DNA of 64,000 nucleotides from contig JAIGNY010003176.1 of the NCBI GenBank assembly GCA_020152595.1, positions 52,501 through 116,500 of the forward strand, given 5' to 3'. The notes below the pieces were generated by a model. The model did no database searches, had not been told where the DNA came from, and was given only the letters and a program-made list of their open reading frames with translations. Below, piece after piece: positions 14,701 through 26,700 of this stretch (position 1 is the stretch's first letter; every line of letters starts with the position of its first letter). Position numbers and translations under genes: made by a program. Source of the DNA: Chiridota heheva. Lineage: Eukaryota; Echinodermata; Holothuroidea; Apodida; Chiridotidae.

Positions 14701-17700
14701 GAAAAAGAATCCCAACGTGTGCTGCCTAAATTTTATCACAGAAAATGATAAATATCACCCAAAATATGTAAAGAGCAAGAACATTTCTTTGCTCTGTGGT
14801 AGATTATTCGCCGTTGAGCTGGTAGATTACTCGCTGTTGAGCTGGTATATTTGAGTTCTTTCCTGGGTCAGGTCATACCAAAAAGTTAAAATGCCTTCTT
14901 TTCTGTTGCTTGACATTAAGAGGGCACAGCAGAGTAATAATTCTATGCGGTTGGTGAATTCTGTGCTGAAAAAAATCTACGGTTCCAGCAGTAATAACTG
15001 TGGGGAAATCAGGAATTTACTAGGGAAAAAAAAGATTTTATGTCTTCTTTAATGAACAAACATTTTTTCTTATAAATGGAAGCGACATTCCTGTAGCCAT
15101 GTAGAGTGCATCCACTGATAAACGGTGACCTAAATGATATGTTTCATCTGTGATAACCCACAATCACGCCCCTAGTTTAACTTTTTCAGAGCGGTGCTCC
15201 ACCTGCCCCTCATTGGCTCCACCCTGCTCCTCATTGCCTCCAACCTGCCCCTTTTCAATAAGCACTCTAGATTTTGTTCACAATAATATACTCTTGAGAC
15301 CTATTTTGCCTTCTTGTTAAGCTGATTACAGTTCCCAATAAAAAAAGATGCAGGGACACTACTTGCTGTATTAATCACTCCCTTATTTATATTTCAACTG
15401 GCCCTAAAAGGTGCCATTGATGCCTTATAAATACCCCTTTTGGTTAGTGACATTCTGTCCCTTTCTGGATCAATCTAAGGGTTTTAAAATTTCTTACAGG
15501 TTATCCCTGTTCATTTATATGCTGAAATTAAAAATAGTTTCGATGAATGAAATATGAAATACAGGTATGTAGATTTTATTAACTAATCTATCATCTTCTT
15601 TTATGAACAAATTTTACAAGATCATTAATTTGAATTGCTGTGTGGTGTCACGGATTAACAAAAATCAGCTGACAAATTTTGACCAATCAAATTCTAGCAT
15701 TCTTACCTCTGATAAATAAATTATGTACTGCTTGTATTTTTGTGAGATGACATATGCATCGCAAGTGCAGACTCTTCCAGAAAAACCCTCTGGATAAAAT
15801 GATCTCCTTCCTTTATTGTGCTTCCCTTTACAACCATATTTAGTCCTCCTCTCCCACCCCCATCTTTCTACTTTTGCCCCCTTTTTTCACCTATGCACTT
15901 CTCTCAATCACCCCCTATTTTCTTCCTACCTCTGGAATGATCTTACCTCTCAGGAACAATTTAACCCTTGCTGTTGTGGTGTCATTAAGCTCTCATCAAA
16001 CAAAAAAAACAAACATGACAGTATTAGAACAAATGTACCTTTCTGCAGGTTTTGTTTTAAAGGAAAGGTATCGTCCCATAAATAGATTCAGAAGTGAACG
16101 CCGCCGTGCTGGTAACATCACTTCTGGTTTTCAATTTTTCTTATTGATTGCGAGAAATCTGTGATTTTATTGATAACCCATGTAGGCCCCTATGTTTGGT
16201 CTGGCGGATGTGTGGTCGATAATATAGCAGATTTCTCACAATCATTAGGGAAAATTGAAAACTGGGAGTGACGTTACCAGCACGATGGCATTCACTTCTA
16301 ATGTATTTATGGGATGATACCTTTCCTTTAAAAAAATTAACAACTGAAAGAAAAACATTTTGATTGAAAGAGTATAGTGTCATGAGTCCTCTTTTCTTAA
16401 AGGTATATTCCCATGAATTTAAATTTTCATATATATGATAGGGGACTATGAAAGAAATAATTTGGTGTAAAAATTATGTTGGTATCTTTTTCTGTTTAGG
16501 AGTTATTGCATTTCAAAGATTGTATGAGTGTGTTGCAAAGTGAACTTAAGTGTAAAATGTGATGTCATCAAGACAAATCTAAGACAATTTTTGCGCATTT
16601 CTTTTAAAGTAATTTGCCTCTTCCTAACTAACTGGCAGCATATTTTGTTTATTTATTGAGATCGGGTAAAACTTACACTTTATAAGACAAGCTTTGCCGA
16701 TTTGATCATGAATCTTACACTCAAGTAAACGAAAAACTTTTTTTTCGGTTTTATAGAAACACATAAGAATTGTCTTGAACTTCTGCCTTTATGACATCAC
16801 ATTTTACACTGTGAGGTCACTTTTCACCACATGTGCACAATCTTTAAAGTGCAGTAACTCCTGAACGAAAAAAAATATCAACATGATTTTTACACAAAAT
16901 TGTTTCTTTATTAGTCCTCTATCATATACTGTATTCGACGTATTAAGCGCCCCTTTTTTAATGAGCGCCCACCCAACATTCTTTGACTGATAATATGATT
17001 AATTTGATTAATTTAGAGACTAATTTGACTTATTTTTAAATAAGTTTTGTTACATTATTTCCCTTTTTTACGACTCTCACGATGTTTTAGTTTGGTGGTT
17101 ATTGTGGGGCTAGTATAAAACCAGTTCACACAATGCAGGTCGAATAGCACACTGTTCGTGGCCCCGGAGCATGGGCACTTAATAAGAAGAAACATTAGGC
17201 TTAAAAAGTGTACAATTTCATTTCTGTATGCGCCCTGGGCGCTTATTACATCGATACGGTATATTAAAATGAACAGGGAAAATGCCTTTTTAACTGTTGG
17301 CATTGATTGGTTTTCATCTTTGTTTCAGGAACGTGGCTTAAATCTTGTTGATGCACTCTCTTTTTGTTTCAACTTAGTTTTTCAACTCTTGGAAATGTAA
17401 GTATCAAATGAACTTCAACCTTATTCATGCACATCGTAGTTATGACGTAATTGGTCAAGAGAGGGCACACTGCTGACTAAAGGCCGTAACACACAGAACA
17501 CGACGCGGCGAGCGATTTTTTAAACAAAATTGAATAAAACATAGGAAAAGAAACATTTTAACCTCTTGTTTTCAGAAAAGCATCATCATTGCATGGCTAT
17601 TTAGATGATAACTGAAAATTGATTGAAAGGGCGTTTCTACACCCATTAAAGCAAAATTCGCGTTGCGACCAAAAATCGCGCCCCACTGAAGCGAATTTCT

Positions 17701-20700
17701 CCACAGTTTGAACAAAAAAGCATTTCTAACAAATTTACCAGTATCATCAGAAAACCTCAATTGTAAACTTCATCGTGTGTAAGCAAAAAGTCAAAGCATC
17801 TTATAATACTTGTTTCCTGTATGATTATCTAAAAAATCGCTAGCCGCTTCGCATTCGGTGTGTTATTGCCTTAAGGGAGGAACCTAGTAGGGTTTACACT
17901 CACCAAAAGAAGATTTGATTTGTATTTTATCACATGACAAACAGGCATTGTAAATATGGAGCTATCACAGAGGGTCATCATACTTTTTCCAATGGAATTT
18001 ACCTATCTCACTTAATTAGGTTTCAGACTTCAAATTTTTGTTAAAGGATTTGTTCAGTGGTCAAGCAAGTATATGAAAGAGGACTTTAACCCTTACTTTA
18101 CCAGGGCTTTGAAAAATGCGAGCCCAATTTTTGTAACGTTTTCATATGCATTTTTTACAACTTTCCTTTCATTTTCTTTCTTACAAGTTTGGTTGGAATA
18201 GAGGCTAAGATATTTATCTTTTGAAAAATGAAAGCCAATTTAGGAAATATTGGACACAAATAAGCAAATTAAGCAATTTTCAGCTAAATTTGGTCAACAA
18301 ATGATTAATCTTTGCAGAAGTATAACTTTTTGTCAATATTGAAAACAGAGATTTGTGTTACATATTTAGATTCTTTATGAAATTATCCTTCCAATTATAC
18401 TAATCTATACTTTTGAGAAGAAAGGAAAGATGAAAAAACATAAAAAATGATTACAGTCAAAAGTTCGTGAAAGCTGCAGCAGAAAAATAATTACGCAGTG
18501 GTCATGGTGAGACTCCAACCTGGAGCACTCGTGTGTTAGCGGCGTACATTTCCTCCGTACCACGTAGTCATTGGAATCGGAGAGCTGAGTGGTCATGGTG
18601 AGAATTGAACCTGGAGCACTCGCGTGTTAGCGGCGTACATTTCCTCCGCACTACATAGTCATTGAAATTGGAGAGGTGAAACATGATTCTTTTAGGAACG
18701 GTTCTAAATAGAGGGGGTGTGCCTTTATTTTCATATCAAATGGAAGGAAATTTTAAGCACTTTCGAACGGCGGTTGAAGCATGTGCATTTACACTATTTT
18801 TTGGAAAAAATGGCAGATATTCATGAAATTTTGAAGAAATTTCTCTAGAACAAAAGATTGCAGGTTGAGATTATGAAAATTAGACCAGAAACCAATACTA
18901 TTATGTCTTAGGACTTGCCTGTTTGATTTTGAAGCAATATGTGATCTTGAAGCTATTGTAAGATTTGAAACAAAGAACAAAAACATATTTTTTGTAAACT
19001 TTTGAGCTATTTTTGAGTTTTACCCTTTTTCAATGTACTTTTTTTCAAAATAATTTTTGAGTACTTTAAAATGATACCAAAATTACTCCTATAGGACTGT
19101 GGTATAGTCCCGATTTTATTTTTAGAAAAAGGTGGTTTGAAAACAGTGAAACTATCGGTAGAGTAAAGGTTAAACGAAACAAAATTGTGAAGAAGGCATT
19201 TAAAAATCTTATTCCGTTAAGTCAAATTGAAAGCCATGTCTTATCTGTGTAGAAATAACCTGTGTAATAAGTCTTCTTTGGAAAGTCAAGTGATTTCATT
19301 CTCACATTCTTAACAATTATTAATGTATCTAAAGGAAAATTTATTTCACTCATCTACTATTTGAATTAAGTTTCCTAAAAATTTCTTCAGGTGGTAAATT
19401 ATAATTATCCATACTAGATTCTGTTTTACTACTTTCATGACGTATCCAATGGTTTTAAGCCACAAAATTGCAAGACAAAATACATTAGAATACATAAAGA
19501 CTCACAAAATATACCAAACTTTAAACTTAAATATATCATTAACAGAATAGGATTTTTGAATGCTTTCTTCACCATTTTGTTTCTTAAGAAGTCCTCTTTC
19601 ATGTAACGTGGATTTGTTTGACCACTGAACTAATCCTTTAATTGGTTAATTCTGTTTCAAATTTTTAAACTTTTATAGACAACATTGGATTTTTTTTTTC
19701 TTCATATAGTTTATTTATTCTCCTTCAGCTGTCTTCCTCATTTTGGTTATCATGAATTTGTGCCTACGTTGTAAAATCTTCAAACTTTGATCAACCATTT
19801 CTTGAAAGCTAATTATATTACTTTAAGCATTTAAAGACTGCTCAACTCGGAATTGAATGCTGTTTTCAGAGGGGAATAGAACAGATTAGCTGTCCTTAGA
19901 CCTTTAAATAAGAATGTTCATGATCTTTTTAAATAGAAAAGAGGTAGCTGTCCATTTGTAGAAGAATAATCATGGTATTTCTATCTGTATCTATCTGTAT
20001 TTCCAAATACTAAGCTTACGACAGTGTTCACATAAAGGTCCGGGATTGTGAGAGTCCCTTACATATTATCAAATTCCTCCTCAAAAATAATTGGGGGGGA
20101 GGGGGGGGAAATATCTCTCAAAAAAATGGCCCAAAAAATGCCAAATTTGGCTGGAAATGCCAAAATTGGCTGGAAAATGCCAAAATTGGCTGGGAAATGC
20201 CAAATTTGGGCATATTTTAGGGCATTCAGGGCTTTTTTTTTGTGTGTTTTTTTGGCCCTTTTTTTTCTTCCAAAAAGAAAACCCCCCTTTTTTTAATCCA
20301 AACAAAATTGCACAAGGAGGGATAATCTCCTCCCGTCTCTCTCCTAAATTTTGAACTCTTGTGTGAACACTGGCTTGCGATGTATCTTTTGGTCATCTTT
20401 GTGGATTGTGTTACAGGATTACAGTTCAGAAGGGATGAATGAGAACCAGTTGCAATTCTTACAGCATCTGAGGGAATTAGGTCTTGTCTTCCAAAGAAAG
20501 GTATCTTATTCACGTTCTTACATTTCCTGGTGCAATCTCGTGACATTAACCATTATTTTAGTCGATTTAAGAACGCTGTTTGTTTCTTCCTCAAAGTGAG
20601 GAAGTATTACAGATATCATTAACTTCTTCCCGTAAATGGTAACTTCTTCCATTCTTTCTATCTAATCGTCCATTTCTCGTTGTTACCTCCTTTCTCCCCT

Positions 20701-23700
20701 CCCTCTCTCATCTTCTTTTCTTTACCATTCCTTCCCCATCCTCCCTATTTCTCATCTTCATCAGTTATATTTAGATCATCAACAATCTACAGGATTGTTG
20801 ATGATGCTAGGGATTCTTCACTGTTGCAAAGTGATCTGGATAAGTTAGTTTTTTGGTCCCAAACATGGCAGATGTCATTCAATGTGGATACGTGAAGAAC
20901 AAAATTCATTTTGGTCAGAGCAATTTGGGTTTTGATTGGGTGAAATGGTATTAGAAAGTCATAGAGAATGGTTCAAATTTTGGTTGTGTTGATCAAAAAA
21001 GGGATCTAGGTGTTGTCATTACTAGCAATCTGAAGCCTTCTAAACAGTGTGCTTTAGCAGCTGCAAGGGCAAAAAGGATGCTTGCTTGATAAGAAGAAAT
21101 TTTTGTTTTCTTGGTAGAGAGGTTGTTCTCAATTTGTATAAGCAATTAGCTTGGCCTCACCTTTGAGTATGCTATTCAGGCTTGAAGTCTCTTTTATGAA
21201 AAGGATGAGATCATTTTGGAGCAGGCTCAGCAAAGAGCCACTGGATTTATTCCCGAAGTAAGGAATCTCTCTTATGATCAAGGTGCAAATTCTTGGTTTG
21301 ACTATGCTTGAGTGGAGATGAGTACATGGCGATGACGACAACGACGAGTGAACACACAATTACAATGACGGGGTCGTCGCCTGCGTATTCGGTTATGATT
21401 TTAATAATGCTATCATGAAACGCTTAATATGACCCGGACGAGAACACAGGTACGACATACGGACAGACATAACATTGACAACCAAGTCAATGTCCATGGC
21501 CTTTGATAATCAGTTGTGGTGCACTGGCATAGTTGAGCACATGGCGATATGATTCAGGTTTTTAAATTCCTATCTGGTAGTGATGCTTTGACTCCCTGTT
21601 ATTTCTTGCATGTTTCATCTAATCCTTATGTGACACATGGTAAGAGTTTGAATTTGAACAAAGAGTTCATACAGAAAGATATTCAGCATTTTTAGCTGTT
21701 TGCATAGAGATGTTAATGAGTGGAATGGTTTGCCTGAGTGGGTGGGGTTCGCTCCATTTCTGTTTACAATTTCAAAGTCAACATTGATAAGTTCTTTTAT
21801 ATCTCGGGGCATCTTTGATTGTTTTTTATGTGGTGGTGGTGTTAGTTTGGGCTTTTTATGAGGTGACTACCCCTTCCTAGCCTGTTATCGTGTTATGTTA
21901 TGTTAATCTATCACCATAATTTTCTAATACCCTCATGGTACATTGGAATCTTGACTGTCACAGTGCCGTTAAACCTCAACAGACAAACAGAACAGGAAAG
22001 AACAACATATCAATATTTTGACATTATCCTTGAACTTAAGGGAGACATAAATTTGGGCTTTATCTTCATTGAATGTGAAAGAAATAATAATTATAAGTCA
22101 TCTGAAGAAATCTCACATCTTACACCACAATTTAGCATATATTTTCTAATTTATCAAAACATTCCTATGAATTTACATGGAAGAGGCCATGTTGTTCATA
22201 CACCCTCTAAAAATGATGTCATACACTCAGTGCAGATTAGAATATTAATGTATTTCTTTATAATCTATTTCAAATTTTTACAAAGTAATTTTTCCGTTTC
22301 ATGGGTCTATGAATTTTTATTTGTATATGATATTATTAATTTAAGCCCTTAGAACTTTATGTTCAATGAACTTCATATTTAAAGTATTTTGAATAGAAAA
22401 TTTCAAAGAATATTCCAAGTAAGTATACTATATGTGCCACAGTAGCACATGGCAAATATGTCATGAATTGCCTGATTTCAACACATAATTAAACAAAATG
22501 GCAGTGTCCATGTTACAACTTCAAACTTGGATAACTTGAGATTGGAATAAGGTTTTATGATGCGGTTTTTGGTAGTTGGTTTACTTTTAATTCTCTATCA
22601 TATAACAAGCTAGAATAATAAACTTTTTACCTTCTTCAATATTGGTCATGGAGCTATCAGTCAATACTGCACTAAATCAGTCAATCATTCCAACCTAGAA
22701 AGAATCTTGTCCTTTTCGTTAATGTTCTCAATAAAAAATTGTAATAGCAATTTTTGCAGTGATTTTCTTTAATTTTTTTCATTTTTAGTTGTACTGTGTT
22801 ACGATGGACGTAATTTTTTTTGTTAAAATAGTAAAATATTTTGTATAACATTTGAGGAAGGAGCTGTTTCTCTTTTATTTCCAGAGGAAGTCAGGCAGGT
22901 TTTACCCCACCAGACTGGCAATCAGCCTTGCTTCAGGTATAGCTCTCATTTTATAGTTTTCATATTTATATTTTTAAGGTCTTCTTGCCCCTTGTGTAAG
23001 GAAGCTTAAAGGGTTAGTTCAGTGGCCAAGCATGTTGATCTTATATGAAAAAAGACTTCAAAAGAAACAAAATGGTGAAGAGAGCATCCAAAAATCTTAT
23101 TCCGTTAAGGAGATATTCAAGTTTAAAGTTTAGTATCATTTCTGTAGAAACGACTGAAATCAGACTAGTTGTGATGTCACAGCCTTAGATTCCTCAAATT
23201 CTTTATGTACTTTAAAGAAAGTTTATTTAATTTTTTCACTATTAAGATTATTTTCGCTTAAAATTTCTTCATGTGGTATATTATAAATACCCTTCCTAGA
23301 TTCAGTTTTACTAATTTTTTTGACATCCCATGGTTTTTAAGCCACAAAATCACATGACAAAGTATGATAGAATACATATATAGACGTTGAGGAATCTGAG
23401 GCTATGACATCACAACTAGTCTGATTTCAGTCGTTTCTACACAAATGATACCAAACTTTGAAGTTAAATATCTCCTTAACGGAATAAGATTTTTTGAACG
23501 CTTTCTACACCATTTTGTTTCTTTTAAAGTCCTCTTTCATGTAAGATGGACTTGCTTGACTACTGTAGTAAGCCTTTAATTGGTTTGTTTCCAGCTCTAT
23601 TCACGGGACAGGAATTTCACTAGGATAATTGGGGGGTGGGGGCTATCTCTCCCAATAGGGGAGTTAAACTTTCAGACATGTCAGTTATAGTCATCATTTT

Positions 23701-26700
23701 ACTGTTTGGGGGGAAGGGGAAAAAGTAGGAACCATTCTTACCCTGTCAGGCTTCTTGTCATTATTTTTGAGACACAGTTTGTACATATATTTAACTTTTC
23801 ACTCTGAACGGGTGGTTGGGGGTTGGGTTGGAGAGATCTTGCCCTCCTATTACCTTCTTAAATCCACGACTGCTCATCTCAAATGGTTTAAGACGAGACA
23901 TTGCCATTGATGTGTTTTGCAGGTATATCCAAAGGAAACACTGATACACATCGGGAGGGCTACGTTGTGGTGGAGACGAACTATCGGCTTTATGCGTACA
24001 CTGACTCGGATCTGCAGGTGGAGATTCTTGGTTTGTTCAGCCAGATGCTTTACAGGTAAGAAACTTTTCTTCTTTTTTTTTGAGTGGAATTTATGCGATA
24101 TAAGTCAGCTTAAAAATCCTTTGAATATCATTTGCAACAAATAAAATGAATATTGTATTCATGCATTGTCAATAAACATTAAAAAAAAAACTTCAGTGCC
24201 TTTGAAATCAATTAGAGAAAAAGGAGATGGCAAAAATCTCAAAATAGCAAAAGCAAAAAGAAAGAAAACATAGGAATAATCTCAAGATATTAAAAATCTC
24301 AAGATCATATCTTTTGCCGGCATTTTTGCATATGACAAAGACTCATATGCCAAGATAACAAGTAAAAGAAAAGAAAACATAGCAAAGAAATGATAGCAAA
24401 AATTTTATGATGCCAGATATCTCAAGTTCTTATAGGAAATACGACTTCATGTAAAGCTTGTGTTAAGCTTGCAACAATATGGCTGTAAGAGCCTTAAGAA
24501 AGCGATCATCAAAGGTTAATGTTGAGGCGGTGTGTTTATTTGCATATTTAATGCACAGGTCAAAGGACTTTGACATGAGTGGAATGACCCGACTTGGTGG
24601 GTCATTCAAAGTCCTATGAACTGTGGATTAAATACGCATATAAACACGATGCGAAAGCATTTATGTTTTTAAAAGAAATTCCGTCTTAGATTGTTTAAAA
24701 TACATAAAAAACAACAAAAAAGAATGAAAAACGAGAAAAGTTTATATTTTTTTTGCTTTGTCAAGAAATTCACCTGTTTTCAAAATTGACTAAACCAAAT
24801 ACTGAAGGCCGTGCATTACTAGTAGTGCACGGGTCATGACAATGCAAATATTCCATCGAAATTTTATAACCTGCAATAAGGTAGTATTTTAGAACTTAAT
24901 GAAGCTGTCACAAGCTTGCACCTGAACAGGAAAAGAAGCTTATTTGAGGTAAATGAGCTTGCGCAGGCTCATGATTGTCAGGCACAAGCTTACTGCAGGG
25001 TCGCTAGGTACACCTGAACAGAAAAGCTTATTTGAGTTACAATCTTGGACAAAACTCGTTGAAACACTTAGTGAAAATATGTGATGCTTTTCGTGAAGCT
25101 ACTTTTCTATTGTAATTTATTCCACATTTAGAAATTATAAATACTGGAAATTTGTTCTTCAATCCCTATTCTTTCATTTGTAATTAATATTTTAGAATTG
25201 TAATTACATTGTTATGATTTCATCGATGCCACCAGTGTCCTCCTTCGCTACCTCACTTTATCAACCTACCTCCCCTCCTCTCCATTAAACGTTGGCCATT
25301 GTTAATGTTTTTTTCTGGAAATGACATTAAGACAGAATCCAACATTGAAAAGGGAGAGGGGGTTGGGGGTTACAGTTCTCGGAAAAAATATGAAAGAAAC
25401 ATAACACTATAACATATGTAGTTTTCATAACACTATAACATATGTAGTTCTCATAACACTATAACATATGTAGTTTTTCATAACACTATAACATATGTAG
25501 TTCTCATAACACTATAACATATGTAGTTCTCATAACACTATAACATATGTAGTTTTCATAACACTATAACATATGTAGTTCTCATAACACTATAACATAT
25601 GTAGTTCCCATAACACCTTAACATATGTAGTTCTCATAATACTATAACATTTGTAGTTTTCATAACACTATAACATATTTAGTTCTCATAACACCTTAAC
25701 ATATGTAGTTCTCATAATACTATAACATTTGTAGTTTTCATAACACTATAACATATGTTGTTCTCATAACACTATAACATATGTAGTTTTTATAACACTA
25801 TAACATATGTAGTTCTCATAACACTATAACATATTTAGTTCCCATAACACCTTAACATATGTAGTTCTCATAATGCCATAACATTTGTAGTTTTCATAAC
25901 ACTATAACATATGTAGTTCTCATAACACTATAACATATTTAGTTCCCATAACACCTTAACATATGTAGTTCTCATAACACTATAGCATTTGTAGTTTTCA
26001 TAACACTATAACATATGTAGTTATCATAACACTATAACATGTATGTAGTTTTCATAACACTATAACATATATGTAGTTTTCATAACATTATAACATGTAG
26101 TTTTCATAACACTATAACATATGTAGTTCTCATAACACTATAACATATGTAGTTCTCATATAACTATAACATATGTAGTTCTCATATAACTATAACATAT
26201 GTAGTTCTCATAACGCTGAGTTGTTCCAACAGTTTTGTCCAAGATTGTTGGTGAGCATGCACAGGTTTATTGTGGTGAGGCACAAGCTTACCACAGGGTC
26301 GCGAGTGAAGCACATGTCTCACCGTTTCTCGCATGTTAAGGGTTATAGCATATTCTGTGGTGTACGAGAAAGGAGTGAACCGCATGCCCCCATTTGTTTC
26401 TTGTATGTTATTAAGGTTAAGACAACAACACATCGTGTGAGGTCATATCACTGATTAACGTATTACAGAATAATATTTCTATATGTTTGAGCAAATTCAG
26501 AGAATGGAGCGTCTGTGACATGGTGACATTTTGTCGTGACATTCTGTGACATTTTGACAATTTTGTGACAAAATGTGACAAAATGAACATAAACAGATGT
26601 ATTAAAATTTGTCTGACATTTTGTGACATGTTTAACCCCTTCACTCACACTCATTGGTGTTGTTGCATTTTAGTGGTGGATTCCATTTTTCATGAAATAG

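Noticed and set aside
20048..20354. Frames on both strands around 20.1-20.3 kb
   Set aside because: They come from homopolymers and GCCAAAATTGG repeats.
21900..22352. 150-codon plus-strand frame in intron 8
   Set aside because: It begins in the 3' end of a LINE tail and has no motif. AT-rich composition allows such a frame by chance.
25401..26214. CRISPR-like array
   Set aside because: The 26-bp units abut directly with no unique spacers and sit inside a MITE in eukaryotic DNA. It is a minisatellite.
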